A DNA stretch of 64,000 bases from Phycisphaerales bacterium (GCA_023382935.1 JAHDXL010000003.1:62001-126000); one strand, 5' to 3'. Shown: positions 37,128 through 46,769, numbered from the stretch's first letter. Notes: generated by a model not told the origin, from the sequence alone. Made by a program: numbers and translations.

Positions 37128-37724
37128 ATGACCGGCGAGATGACGGTGCTGCTGGAGAAGGCGCGCGAAGGCGACGAACTGGCCTCTCATCGCCTGTTTG
37201 AACTGGTGCAGAGCGAGTTGCGGCGTCTGGCGGAAGTACAGATGCGGCGTGAGCGCGCCGACCACACGCTGCAGGCGACGGCACTGGTGAACGAGGCATT
37301 CGTGCGTCTGGCCGGAGCCGAGCAGATGCGATTCGAGGACCGGGCGCACTTCATGCGGGTGGTGTCGCAGGTGATGCGACGTCTGCTGGTGGATCATGCG
37401 CGGGGCCGAGGGCGGCAGAAGCGCGGGGGGGAAGTCAAGCGCGATCGCGGCACGCCGTTGGATCAACTGGTCGATCAGAGCGGCGTCGACGTGGTGGCGC
37501 TGCATGACGCATTGGAAACGCTGGCGCGTCTGTCGCCGCGACAGGCGCAACTGGTGGAGATGCGCTTCTTCGGGGGGTTCACGGCGCAAGAGGCGGCCGA
37601 TGCGCTGGGCGTGTCGAAGCGCACGGCCGACGATGACTGGAAGATGGCCCGCGCCTGGCTGGCGTCGAAACTCGGGCACATCGATCTGAATGCGGGCGCT
37701 GCTCAGTCGCACCCGGCCGAGTAG
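37128..37724 (+). CDS. ECF-type RNA polymerase sigma factor, TIGR02999 family
   Basis: This 198-residue sigma factor has region 2 (HTLQATALVNEAFVRLAG, then FMRVVSQVMRRLLVDHARG) and region 4 (LSPRQAQLVEMRFFGGFTAQ, then ALGVSKRTADDDWKMARAWL). The HTLQATALVNEAF block marks the TIGR02999 family, often found beside Ser/Thr kinases in planctomycetes and acidobacteria. Here no kinase follows on the same strand. It starts 17 bases after dnaE2, so it may be co-transcribed with the mutasome. Its last 22 bases overlap the 3' end of the convergent giant dockerin gene. Confidence 0.92.
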   Translation: MTGEMTVLLEKAREGDELASHRLFELVQSELRRLAEVQMRRERADHTLQATALVNEAFVRLAGAEQMRFEDRAHFMRVVSQVMRRLLVDHARGRGRQKRGGEVKRDRGTPLDQLVDQSGVDVVALHDALETLARLSPRQAQLVEMRFFGGFTAQEAADALGVSKRTADDDWKMARAWLASKLGHIDLNAGAAQSHPAE

Positions 37725-40700
37725 TCATTGAGGTAGAGCACCAAGTCAAAGAAGTTCCAGAACCCGTCGCGGTTCCAGTCGGCGAGGGGCGACTGAGTCA
37801 CATAGGAGTTGAGGAAGATCTGGACGTCGAAGAAGTTGAGTTGATCGTCCTCGTTGAGATCGGCCGGGCAGTCGTTGGGCGGATCAGCGACGAACGAGGG
37901 CAGGTAGGTCACGTCGTCCAGTGTGCGGCGTGGCGGCGGGAGCCCGCCGGGCGACGACGTGTCGTTGATGATGATGACGTCATCCGTGCCGGAGAGGTCC
38001 ATGTCGCCGGCGAGCAGGAGCCGCGGCGTGGCATCGGGCGACTGATCTTCGCTGCGGGTGAAGGCGAGTTGGGCGCCGTCAAAGTCATTTCGGAACACGC
38101 GGATGACCGGGCCAAGCGATGGGTCGTCAACGATGACGGCGGCGTCGAGGTCTTCGTCGACGTCGAGCGCGGCAAGCACAAGTCGACCGGGCTGCCCACC
38201 GAGAGGAAGGACGGCCGGCGCGCTGAACGCCGCGTTGCCGGCATTGAGCAGGACGGCGAACGAGCCTTCATCGCCGCTGCGTCCACTGACAAACAGGTCG
38301 AGATCCTTGTCGTTGTCGAGGTCGCCGGCGTCGGCGGCGACGGGCACGACGCCCAGGTCGAGATCCACACTGGGGGCAAAGCCGTTCCATGCTCCGCCTG
38401 TTCCGCCGCGCTGATTGAAAAGCAACCCCGCGAGGGTGCTGCCATCGCGCAGCACGCACAGATCGAGGTCCTTGTCGTTGTCCAGGTCGCCCGCGTCGGC
38501 GAAGAACAACGATCCGGGCCCGGTGGCGAAGGTGGGCGACGAGCCGAAGCCCTGCCAGTTCGCGCCGACGCCGCCGATGTTGAGGCGCACCGCCACCTGC
38601 CCGACACCTGCGACAGTGGAGCCGGCAACCGCGATGTCGGCCCCGAGCGACTGCCCGCCCAAGTCGAAGTCAGCCGCGACGATGTCACGAGGATTCGGCA
38701 TCATCGAAGGGAGCGCCCGGGTGAAGAAGGTCACAGGCTGAGCGGCCATGTTGATGTTGTGGATGACGGTGACCGAGCCGTCCTCGTGCAGGACCGCCGC
38801 GTCGTCTCGAGCGCCGGCGTCGTGGTCGAAGTTGCCTGTCGCGACGGCCAGCGGCCGGGGCGGCACTGGAATGGCGACCACATCACCCGTGAAAATCTCA
38901 CCGTTGGGCCCAACCTGCCCGGTGTTGCGGAACAGGTAGAGAGTGCCGGGGTCAACGTCCGTCGCACCGGTGGCGATGGCAGCCAGATCTGGGAAGTCAT
39001 TGGCGCCATCGACCGTGAATCGTCCCAGGGCCGCATCACGCAACGGTTGAGTGACCGCGTATCCCTGAGAGAAGCCGAAGTTGCTGTCTTGATCCAGGCC
39101 GAGGGTGTCCACGACGAGACTGACCACTCCGGTGGTGGAGTTGTATTCGAGGCGCAGGAACCGGTAGCCCTGAAGCCCGGGGAAGGATGCCACCGAGAAG
39201 CGGCCGGTGAAACCGGAGCCGGCATTGATGATGTTGAATCGCTGACCATCTGCCGGATTGAAGTTCGGCCCTGCTTCGATGCCCAGCGCGCCATTGAAGG
39301 CGGCCACGCCATTGACCTGGAGGACGTCGGTCGAAGCGCCGTTGGCCAGGTTGAGGAGCAGGCGACCGATGCGGGTGAGAGCGCCTCCGCTCTGAACTTG
39401 GCTGTATGAGCCGTTGATGACGATCGAGGAGGGCGACGTCAGCGCCGACAGCGATCCGACGTTGACGACGTTTCCGGCGATGGGGGCGTCGGTGCGCATC
39501 GCTCCGTCGCGCTCGATGATCAGCCCCCCGCCGCCGAAGTTGAGCACGGCGCGCGAAGCGGCCTCGATCGCCCCGCGTTCGACGCGGGTCTGCACTTCAA
39601 CCTCGATCCGGGGAGCGGGCGTGCTGATGCTGGCGGGATTGGGCAAACGCAACGTGCCGCCACCATCGGCGACCAGACGCGAGCCGACACCCACCTCGGC
39701 CGCCCGCACGGTTGCCCCTTCGGCGATGGTGAGCAGGCCCGGGCCGGAGGCGCCGATCACCACTCCCTGCGAGACGTCGAACAGAGCGGAGGGTCCGGAG
39801 ATGAGCATTTCGGCCGAGGATCCCGCAGCGGGCGCCAGCACCGCCGAACCGAGCAGTGCATCGTCGCCGACGGTGAGGATGGCGCCGATCACGTCGAGGC
39901 GGGCGTGCTCGGCCTGCGTGCCGACGCGCAGGGGATACCCGCCGAAAAGCGTTCCAGGGGCCCGCACGCTGATGGCGCCGAGGTTGCCGAAAAGACTCGG
40001 CCAGCCGCGGCGAACCTCCAACCCGCGCACGGTGTGCGCGGAGATCGGCACGACTTCGATCGGTCCATCGTCGGGCGCCTCGTTGCGGAAGATCACATTG
40101 TGCAACGGCGAGGGAAGTTGGTCGCACCACGAGTCGGGGTCGGAGAAGATGCCCTTGTAGTCGGCAGTCCACACGGCGATGGGCAGCGTGGGCACGCAGT
40201 CATCGGGAGTCGCATCCAGATCGCAGTCGACCGAACCGCTCATTGCGATTTCGCAGGCATCGGACAAGCCGTCGGCATCGCAGTCGGGTGCGCCGGGTTG
40301 GAAGAGGAACCAGTAAGAGCGACCCTGACCCAGCGGGGGAGCGCCGGCATCGATGTTCCAGTTCGGATCACCGGCGACCAGGAGCCCGTCGCGAAAATCA
40401 AGCGTCTGCCCGAAGTCACTGTCGGCGCCGGGCAGACTCTGGCGCAGCGAGGTGACCAAGTTCCAGGTTGTCAGCCCGGAACGCGCGTAGATGAAGACGA
40501 TGCCGCGCGGGTCGGTCGTGGTCTGGAGGTTGTCGGTCGGGGCGCCGACGACAAGGTAGTCGCCAGCGAGACGCACTGACGCGCCGAACCACGCGTGGTT
40601 GGTGGTTCCTGCCGGTGGGTTGATCGCGACGGGCTCATTGAAGAGCCACTGCCCCGTGACCTGATCGCGGCGGTAGATGTACACGCGCCCGGCGGTGGGC

Positions 40701-41644
40701 GCGACTGATGTGTAGCGACGCGCGCCAACCACGATCAGTTCGTCGTTGGTATCGACGGACCAGCCGAACTGGGCATTGCTGTTCAGTTCACTCGGGCCAA
40801 GGCGGGCGAGTTGGTTCCACGAGTTGGGGTTGTTCTGGTCGCGCTCATAGACGAACGCGGTTCCCGCCAGTTGTGGAAGTTCGTTCGAATACGGCGCGCC
40901 GACCACGAGCGTGTTGCCGGCCAGGGCCACGCTAGCCCCGAACTTGGCTTCGGCCGTCAGCGTCGCCGGCGACAGCGAGGCCGACTGCACCCAGTCGTCG
41001 GGGTTGGAGGTCGATCGTTCGAACACGACCGCACGCCCCACGTTCGAGCGGCCGACCACGTCGTACTCTGTTCCTCCCAGCACGATGGTGTCGCCGAAGA
41101 CGTCGACGGACTCCCCGAGTTTCTCCTGCGACTGGGGCGAGAAGGCCACGGCCAGGTCAACCTGGGCCCACAGACCGTCCGCGTCGCGCTGAAAGATGTA
41201 ACCGAAACCGGTGTCGCTTTGCCCGATCAGTGCATCGGCCTTGCGAGCACCGACGACGAGCAGGTCGCCGTCGGTGGCCATGGACCATCCAAACTCCTCG
41301 CCGTTGCGCACATCAATCGGCGCGAGCAGTTGGGATGGTGTCCAGGTCCAGGGCAGACCCGGCTCGCCGACGAAGAGGTACACAGATCCGGAAACGTTGG
41401 TGGCATTGGTGGTGGAGTCGCGCGGGGCGGCAATGGCGACGAAGTCGCTTCCGATGGCGATCGACTTGGTAAAACCGCTCGATTCGTCGCGCTGCGTCCA
41501 GGTCTCGGCGAACTGGCACTGGGCCAAGGCTTGTGGGGCGACCCAGCCTGCGGCCAAAGCGACTGTGAACAAGCAGGCCCTGCAGCGGGAGTTCCGCCGC
41601 CTGCCGAGTCGGCCACCTCGACCCAAGATTCGACGGGTAACCAT
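37703..41644 (-). CDS. Giant secreted protein with FG-GAP/VCBS repeats and GC-type dockerin
   Basis: This protein of about 1313 residues begins with an Arg-rich signal peptide (CLFTVALAAGWVAPQALA). Residues ~40-420 hold FG-GAP-like beta-propeller units such as EEFGWSMATDGDLLVVGARK, each with the pattern 'FG-S-----G--LVVGA'. The middle (~residues 500-850) resembles autotransporter-associated beta-solenoid repeats. Residues ~900-1230 contain VCBS-type units (DAGDLDNDKDLDLCVLRDGS). The end is a dockerin pair, DQLNFFDVQIFLNSY and DGFWNFFDLVLYLNDY. GGAGGA lies 9 bases before the ATG at 41644. It is probably a cell-surface or S-layer-associated adhesin; no enzyme domain is seen. Confidence 0.88.
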   Translation of the reverse strand: MVTRRILGRGGRLGRRRNSRCRACLFTVALAAGWVAPQALAQCQFAETWTQRDESSGFTKSIAIGSDFVAIAAPRDSTTNATNVSGSVYLFVGEPGLPWTWTPSQLLAPIDVRNGEEFGWSMATDGDLLVVGARKADALIGQSDTGFGYIFQRDADGLWAQVDLAVAFSPQSQEKLGESVDVFGDTIVLGGTEYDVVGRSNVGRAVVFERSTSNPDDWVQSASLSPATLTAEAKFGASVALAGNTLVVGAPYSNELPQLAGTAFVYERDQNNPNSWNQLARLGPSELNSNAQFGWSVDTNDELIVVGARRYTSVAPTAGRVYIYRRDQVTGQWLFNEPVAINPPAGTTNHAWFGASVRLAGDYLVVGAPTDNLQTTTDPRGIVFIYARSGLTTWNLVTSLRQSLPGADSDFGQTLDFRDGLLVAGDPNWNIDAGAPPLGQGRSYWFLFQPGAPDCDADGLSDACEIAMSGSVDCDLDATPDDCVPTLPIAVWTADYKGIFSDPDSWCDQLPSPLHNVIFRNEAPDDGPIEVVPISAHTVRGLEVRRGWPSLFGNLGAISVRAPGTLFGGYPLRVGTQAEHARLDVIGAILTVGDDALLGSAVLAPAAGSSAEMLISGPSALFDVSQGVVIGASGPGLLTIAEGATVRAAEVGVGSRLVADGGGTLRLPNPASISTPAPRIEVEVQTRVERGAIEAASRAVLNFGGGGLIIERDGAMRTDAPIAGNVVNVGSLSALTSPSSIVINGSYSQVQSGGALTRIGRLLLNLANGASTDVLQVNGVAAFNGALGIEAGPNFNPADGQRFNIINAGSGFTGRFSVASFPGLQGYRFLRLEYNSTTGVVSLVVDTLGLDQDSNFGFSQGYAVTQPLRDAALGRFTVDGANDFPDLAAIATGATDVDPGTLYLFRNTGQVGPNGEIFTGDVVAIPVPPRPLAVATGNFDHDAGARDDAAVLHEDGSVTVIHNINMAAQPVTFFTRALPSMMPNPRDIVAADFDLGGQSLGADIAVAGSTVAGVGQVAVRLNIGGVGANWQGFGSSPTFATGPGSLFFADAGDLDNDKDLDLCVLRDGSTLAGLLFNQRGGTGGAWNGFAPSVDLDLGVVPVAADAGDLDNDKDLDLFVSGRSGDEGSFAVLLNAGNAAFSAPAVLPLGGQPGRLVLAALDVDEDLDAAVIVDDPSLGPVIRVFRNDFDGAQLAFTRSEDQSPDATPRLLLAGDMDLSGTDDVIIINDTSSPGGLPPPRRTLDDVTYLPSFVADPPNDCPADLNEDDQLNFFDVQIFLNSYVTQSPLADWNRDGFWNFFDLVLYLNDYSAGCD

Positions 41645-41751
41645 CGTCACGACTCCTCCAAGGGTGTCCACCCCAAGCCCGTGCGATGGTACTGGATGGC
41701 CACAGCGCCGCTCAAGCGAAATGCCGGTACAAAAAGCAGGACACCGACGGC

Positions 41752-44634
41752 TCAGGGTCGGCGCATGTCGATCTGGACAAGCAGACGCGGAGCGGCCTCC
41801 AGATCAGCCTGGGTCAATCCGCACGACTGACCCGTGGCGCCCAGTCCGGAGTAGAGGGTGCCTGCTTGCGTCGCAGCAGTCTGAGCGCCGGCGAGGTCGC
41901 CCGCGTCCAAGAAGGCTTGCCCGAGTTCGACCAGACCGCGTCCGAGCAATCGAGCGTACTCGATGCGTGCGGGATCGTGCTCCCACATCTGGCGGGCGTG
42001 CCGGACAGACTCCTGCAACGGGCTGATCGCGGTCTGCGGCTGTCCAACCAGGCGCAAGCCTTGGCCTTTCAAAAGGTTGAGACGGCAGGCGATCAATACG
42101 TCGCGCTCGAAGCCGGGCCGAAGCCCGCCGGCGACCTGTCGTCCTCGCTCGACTCCGGCCAAGGTGCCCGCCCCGTCGCCAGCCAGGGAAGCCAGTTCGG
42201 ATCGGACGAGGATGCACTCCAGAAGCGTCGCCCGGAGGCGCTGGTCCCCGGGGCTCGCCTCTTGCAGGGCCGAGAGTTCGGCGTCAGCCAGGTCGCACTC
42301 GGCGACGGCGCCGACAATGTCGGACAAGGCCACTAGGTTGTCAGCCAGGATCAGACGGGTGACGGGAACATCGCGCTCGAAGGTGGGCAGATTCCGCCTC
42401 GCCCAATCGACCGCGTCGCGCGTCGGATCATCTGGGTGCGCGCTGACAGCCCAGGCGGTGACCTGATCGAGTGCCTGCTGGCGCAATTCCAAAGCCTCCC
42501 GAGCGCTCTGGACTGCCTGCGTCGGACGGTTGGCCAGTCCTCGCACCTCGGCCAGTGTCGTCAGAGCCACGCACAGGTCACGCTGGGCGCGCAGGTGTTC
42601 GGGCGTGTTGGCTGGAACGGCCTTGAGCGCCCGCTCACGTTCCTGCACCACCGAGAGCGCCATTCGATCGGCATCGTCCACCTGGCAGAGGCGCGCCAGG
42701 GCAACGGCCACGTCACGCCGGGCGCGCGAGCGGGCACGATCGAAGTCGCCGCGTCGCTGCGGCGGAACCACGATGTCCTGATCGAGCAGTTCAAGCGATT
42801 CCAGGTAGGCGGCTTGAGACCCGAGCACATCGGACCCGCGCCGCACGTCGCCCAACCCCGCCCAAGCCCGCGATCGCATCATCACCGCGTCGAGCGCCTG
42901 GCCGGCCGACTCGTTCTCGCCGGGAAGCAGCGCCAGCACGCGCCGGTAGCACTGCTCGGCGGTCTCAAGATCGCGCGGGCCGCCGCGTCGCAGCGACGCG
43001 AGCGCATCGCCCTGCACCAGCAGAATCTTGCCCATGCGCAAACGCAGATCAACCTGTCCCGGATCGGGCAGCGTCAGAAGGGAGCGGGCGCGCTCGACCA
43101 ACTGCGCGTATCGCCCATCGGCCTGCGGACCGGCCGCATCACTCGGCTGCTCGAAGGCTTCGATGGCGGCGCGGACCCAGGGATCGACCTCCATCTCGAT
43201 CAGGCCGACCGGGTCGACGCGGTACCCCCCGGACAGAACACCTGTCTCGTTGGCGGAGCGGCTCAGTTGTTCTCTCAACTGCTCAAGGAGAGCCGCATTG
43301 TGCTGAGCGGTGCGCCACGCTGCCAGACCCACGACCACACCGCCCGACATCGCCACCAGCAGGGCCGCACTCCAGGCCAGCGGGCCACGGTGGCGGCGGG
43401 CGAACTTGCGCAAGCGGTATCCGACGCGGGGTGGACCTGCCCGCACAGGTTCATGAGTGAGAATCCGCCGGAGTTCGTCGGCCATTTCGCGCGCGGTCGT
43501 GTACCGATGGTCGCGTTCCTTCTGGAGGCACTTCATCACCACCCAGTCCAGGTCCGTCCGCAGACGGCGCGTCAGCGCGCTCAGTTCGGCCCGGCGCGCC
43601 TTGGCGATCGCCACGGCCGTGTCGTCGCCCTCGCGCGTCCGCAGCAGCGTGTTCAGCCGCGTGCTGGGCCTAGGAGGCTCGACTTCGCGGATGATGCGCA
43701 CCATCTCGGCGTACCCGGCCGACCGCAGCGTCTCGGGATCGAACGGCGGGCGGCTGGTCAGCACCTCGTAGAGCAGCACGCCCAGGCTGTACACGTCGGT
43801 GCGCGAATCAACATCCACGCCCGACATCTCCGCCTGTTCCGGGCTCATGTACGCCGGGGTACCCACCAGTTGCCCGCGATGCGTGAACAGCGTGTGCTCA
43901 GTCAAGCCGTGCCCCACCGCCTTGGCCACGCCGAAGTCGATCACCTTCGGCGTCGGCTTTCCGTCCTGGTACCACACCAGGACGTTGCTCGGCTTGATGT
44001 CGCGGTGGATGATGCCCTTGAGATGCGCGTGCTGCACGGCCTCGCACACCTGGATCATCAACTCGATCCGGCGTTCGATCGTCAGACGCTCGCGATCACA
44101 GAAGGTCGTGATCGAATCTCCCCGCACAAGTTCCATCACGAAGTAGGGCAGGCCCGGGTGTCCGGACTCGGGCCCAGTGCTGCCCCCGTCATACACCCGC
44201 GCGATGCACGGGTGGTCCATGAGCGCCAAGGCCTGCCGCTCGGCCTCGAAACGGCTGAGAACGGCACGCGAATCCATCCCAGGTTTGATGACTTTGAGGG
44301 CGACACGGCGGCGAACAGGTTCGGACTGTTCGGCCTCGTAGACCATGCCGAACCCGCCCTCACCGAGCAGCGAGAGCAGACGGAAGCGCCCCACCATCGG
44401 TCCGATCTGCTTGTCCTCTTTCCACGGGGAGTGCCTCGCGGCGGGCTGCGGCGGCTCGAGAAAGGCGGTGGGAATGTGGTCGCTGTGCGGGAGTGACTCG
44501 AACTCGCCCATGAGGATCGGATCGTCTCCCAGTAACTCCCTCGCCCGGGCCGCCCGCTCACCTACCGGAGTCTCCGCGAGGGCGAGGTAGGCCAGATGGA
44601 GGCGCGCAAACTGGGATGGGTTGAGGTCCGTCAT
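41752..44634 (-). CDS. Membrane Ser/Thr protein kinase with C-terminal repeat region
   Basis: This protein of about 960 residues has a kinase domain at ~residues 80-370: GEGGFGMVYEAEQ, VALKVIK, IHRDIKPSNVLV, DFGVAKAVG and GTPAYMSPEQAE. All catalytic residues are present. One membrane helix follows (LAWSAALLVAMSGGVVVGLA), and then a ~500-residue helical region of TPR type, probably outside the cytoplasm. The N-terminal ~75 residues are typical of planctomycete kinases. The ATG at 44634 is chosen from its fit to the related kinase; the ribosome site is weak. It is a paralogue of the kinase at 47416-50136. Confidence 0.92.
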   Translation of the reverse strand: MTDLNPSQFARLHLAYLALAETPVGERAARARELLGDDPILMGEFESLPHSDHIPTAFLEPPQPAARHSPWKEDKQIGPMVGRFRLLSLLGEGGFGMVYEAEQSEPVRRRVALKVIKPGMDSRAVLSRFEAERQALALMDHPCIARVYDGGSTGPESGHPGLPYFVMELVRGDSITTFCDRERLTIERRIELMIQVCEAVQHAHLKGIIHRDIKPSNVLVWYQDGKPTPKVIDFGVAKAVGHGLTEHTLFTHRGQLVGTPAYMSPEQAEMSGVDVDSRTDVYSLGVLLYEVLTSRPPFDPETLRSAGYAEMVRIIREVEPPRPSTRLNTLLRTREGDDTAVAIAKARRAELSALTRRLRTDLDWVVMKCLQKERDHRYTTAREMADELRRILTHEPVRAGPPRVGYRLRKFARRHRGPLAWSAALLVAMSGGVVVGLAAWRTAQHNAALLEQLREQLSRSANETGVLSGGYRVDPVGLIEMEVDPWVRAAIEAFEQPSDAAGPQADGRYAQLVERARSLLTLPDPGQVDLRLRMGKILLVQGDALASLRRGGPRDLETAEQCYRRVLALLPGENESAGQALDAVMMRSRAWAGLGDVRRGSDVLGSQAAYLESLELLDQDIVVPPQRRGDFDRARSRARRDVAVALARLCQVDDADRMALSVVQERERALKAVPANTPEHLRAQRDLCVALTTLAEVRGLANRPTQAVQSAREALELRQQALDQVTAWAVSAHPDDPTRDAVDWARRNLPTFERDVPVTRLILADNLVALSDIVGAVAECDLADAELSALQEASPGDQRLRATLLECILVRSELASLAGDGAGTLAGVERGRQVAGGLRPGFERDVLIACRLNLLKGQGLRLVGQPQTAISPLQESVRHARQMWEHDPARIEYARLLGRGLVELGQAFLDAGDLAGAQTAATQAGTLYSGLGATGQSCGLTQADLEAAPRLLVQIDMRRP

Positions 44635-44767
44635 GGGGAACGCCCAGTGTAGCAGGTCTGGGGCGAATACCCAACGGCACCTCTCGACGCCGAAAGACCC
44701 GCCGGGTCCACGACTCAAGAAGCGTCATCGGTCGTCCAAATGTGCAGGTCGCCCTGGACCGGCCTGT

Positions 44768-45223
44768 TCAGATCAACCCGCCCGTCCGAACGCCGACGCC
44801 GGCGATGACGATCAGGGACGAGAGGACCAGCAACACCCAGGTCATGGTGTTGAACGCGCCGAGCCTTTCGCGTGCCAGGCCTGAGAGCGTCTTGTGGTAA
44901 ATGTGGCCGCCGAGCGCCAGCACCACCACCAGCAGGACGATCTTGGAAAGGATGAGATGTCCGGGCCCGCTGGGGGTGCTGAAGATCGAACTCCAGACGA
45001 TCCACTTCGTGGCCAAACGGATGCCCGTGAGGATCTGCACGATCAGGGCCGCCAACCCAAGCCTTCCGACGACGATCTTGCCGACGTGCTTGAGTGGTCC
45101 CAGGTCGCCGGTCTTGCGCGCCAGAGGGATGGAGCCGAAGAGGACTGAGACCAGCGAGCCGATCCAGATGGCGGCGCCGAGGATGTGGAGCACGACGAGG
45201 GCGAGATACTCGTATGGGTGCAT
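44768..45223 (-). CDS. CopD-like four-helix membrane protein
   Basis: This 151-residue protein has four hydrophobic segments: LALVVLHILGAAIWIGSLVS, LGLAALIVQILTGIRLA, LSKIVLLVVVLALGGHIYH and WVLLVLSSLIVIAGVGV. His residues in the first and third helices are placed as in the CopD/DUF2269-type family, members of which have been linked to copper or heme. The function is only a family guess. No neighbour hints at copper. It lies alone between the kinase gene and the mddA group on the same strand. Confidence 0.75.
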   Translation of the reverse strand: MHPYEYLALVVLHILGAAIWIGSLVSVLFGSIPLARKTGDLGPLKHVGKIVVGRLGLAALIVQILTGIRLATKWIVWSSIFSTPSGPGHLILSKIVLLVVVLALGGHIYHKTLSGLARERLGAFNTMTWVLLVLSSLIVIAGVGVRTGGLI

Positions 45224-45296
45224 GGCGCAACTGTACCTCGGCGAAGTTCACTTTGCCGCCGGTGCCCCGTCTGAAATCGGTCAGAAAAGGACGGAA

Positions 45297-45323
45297 AGGG
45301 CGCGCTCTTCTCCAGCGCGCCCT
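45297..45323 (-). terminator. Rho-independent terminator after the mddA group
   Basis: AGGGCGCGCT pairs perfectly with AGCGCGCCCT around a 7-base loop. On the minus strand T-rich sequence (TTTCC, then TTTT) follows. It lies 22 bases past the stop of the 37-residue gene. Confidence 0.8.
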
Positions 45324-45345
45324 CTCCAGGGAGTATGCGGGATTC

Positions 45346-45459
45346 TCAGTTGGCTGCAAGGAGCAGACCTCCGGCCGCGACGGCTAGCCACACCATGCCC
45401 TTGGCGAAGAAGAAGAGAAAGAGCGTCAGCCCGGCTCGCTTCATATGCGTGGCGTTCAT
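45346..45459 (-). CDS. 37-residue single-helix membrane protein coupled to mddA
   Basis: The frame begins at ATG 45459 in a TGATG overlap with the mddA stop and ends at 45346, just before a strong terminator. The peptide has a short polar start (MNATHMKRAG) and one hydrophobic helix (LTLFLFFFAKGMVWLAVAAG). A Lys and a Trp within the helix are of the sort seen in small membrane proteins that attach to larger ones. Tight coupling and the terminator behind it argue that it is real. The function is unknown; a helper of the MddA-like enzyme is one possibility. Confidence 0.65.
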   Translation of the reverse strand: MNATHMKRAGLTLFLFFFAKGMVWLAVAAGGLLLAAN

Positions 45460-46289
45460 CAGGCGGCCCTCCGCGCCGGAGTCTCGATGCTGCGACGCTT
45501 GCTGAAGGGCACGAGCATGGGCACGCGGCGGCGGTAAGCCAGGTAGCGTTCGCCGTGCTCGTCGATGAGGTTGCGCTCCTCGAACTGAATGGCGACGAGA
45601 ATGTAGACGGTCGTCGTGGCCGCAAAGACGAGGTGCGCGACGGTCATGGTCGGGGTGAACCAGAAGGCCATGAGCCAACCGACGTAGAGCGGGTGGCGGA
45701 CGAAGCGGTAGAGCACGGGGGTCTGGAATCGCAGGGGAAAGTAGTCGCGTCCTCGGGCAAAGAGCCAAACCTGTCGCAGCCCGAAGAGGTCAAAGTGATT
45801 AATGAGGAAGGTGGCCAGCAGGACGATGAGCCAGCCCAGTGCGCCCAGCGCCATCAGCGTGACGCGAGCGGCTTGGGACTGAGCGCTCCAGACGACACCG
45901 CCCATGGGCTGCCACAGCATGAACAGCGCCACCAAGGCAAGGCTGCTGAACAGGACATAGGTGCTGCGTTCCATCGGGGAGGGGACGAAGCGGGTCCACA
46001 CCCGCTTGAACGAGGGACGGGCCATCACCGAGTGCTGGATGGCGAAGATCGCGAGAAGACCGAGGTTGATGAGGATCGACGGGACAAAAGCGCGCCCCGG
46101 CAGCGTGTCGAGCGAGAGCGGCACGCCGAAGTTCATGATGAAGCCCATGGCGTAGAGGAACACGCCCAGGAAGATTGCATAGCAGACCAGCCCATAGGCA
46201 AATACGCCGATGCGGGTGGGCAGCGAAGCGTCGGCGGCCAAGCGCGCCGGCGGCAGGGGCAGGTCGACAGCAGAAGTAACCGTGGTCAT
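45459..46289 (-). CDS. mddA: MddA-like membrane methyltransferase (NnrU/ICMT superfamily)
   Basis: This 276-residue protein has at least six membrane helices. The C-terminal half carries the isoprenylcysteine-methyltransferase-like core: LYRFVRHPLYVGWLMAFWFT, then QFEERNLIDEHGERYLAYRR, which bind S-adenosylmethionine. The block LINHFDLFGLRQVWLF is characteristic of methanethiol S-methyltransferase (MddA), which makes dimethyl sulfide from methanethiol. The N-terminal region includes AIQHSVMARPSFKRVW, also typical. The activity is inferred from family; other thiols are possible. It is followed by the 37-residue gene. Confidence 0.8.
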   Translation of the reverse strand: MTTVTSAVDLPLPPARLAADASLPTRIGVFAYGLVCYAIFLGVFLYAMGFIMNFGVPLSLDTLPGRAFVPSILINLGLLAIFAIQHSVMARPSFKRVWTRFVPSPMERSTYVLFSSLALVALFMLWQPMGGVVWSAQSQAARVTLMALGALGWLIVLLATFLINHFDLFGLRQVWLFARGRDYFPLRFQTPVLYRFVRHPLYVGWLMAFWFTPTMTVAHLVFAATTTVYILVAIQFEERNLIDEHGERYLAYRRRVPMLVPFSKRRSIETPARRAA

Positions 46290-46481
46290 GTGGATCCCTT
46301 TCGTGGAATGGTCTTGTTTTGGGCCGGCGGATGACTTGGGTTCCGCCGACAGGACGAGTGGCGCAGTTGGTGCGAGTTGGGTGACAGAGCGGGCAATTTT
46401 CTTGAGCCGCCACTTCTTGTGTCAGGCGCGGCGTGCCGACTGCGCCAGGGCGGGCGGGGCCATTTGGAGAGCGAGCCTGCA

Positions 46482-46769
46482 ATGAGCGAACCACAAGCCG
46501 AACGTGAGTGCAGCGTGGGTGCCGAGAGGCCTGGCTCGCCGGAGACAGGCAACCACAGTGCGTTCCGCCTGGATCTCGAGCAGTTCGGGGATCGGGCAGC
46601 GCGATTGTGCCAGTTGCTGCGGGCAGGGCGCATCTCGTCGGAGAGTTGCTTCCGGGCGTTCACCCAGTTGTGGCTGCAGGTGGCGCAATCGCGTTCGAGG
46701 GCGGAGAGCGCGGAGGAAACCGGGGAGTCGAGAGACGAGGCCTTGAATCAGGAGTCAAACATCCTGTGA
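46482..46769 (+). CDS. Possible small protein, about 95 residues
   Basis: I do not recognise this frame. The start at 46482 (MSEPQAERECSVG) has only a distant GGAGAG. The middle (FRLDLEQFGDRAARLCQLLR, then SSESCFRAFTQLWLQVAQS) looks like two amphipathic helices, and the end is Glu/Ser-rich. It lies 69 bases before the sigma factor gene on the same strand and could be co-transcribed. Codon use looks coding-like, but the evidence is thin. Confidence 0.4.
   Translation: MSEPQAERECSVGAERPGSPETGNHSAFRLDLEQFGDRAARLCQLLRAGRISSESCFRAFTQLWLQVAQSRSRAESAEETGESRDEALNQESNIL

Noticed and set aside
42436-44496. Long plus-strand frame opposite the kinase
   Set aside because: It mirrors a kinase with all motifs and has no recognisable domain.
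44480-44505. T-arm-like sequence GACTCGAACTC
   Set aside because: It lies in the kinase gene and no cloverleaf can be built around it.
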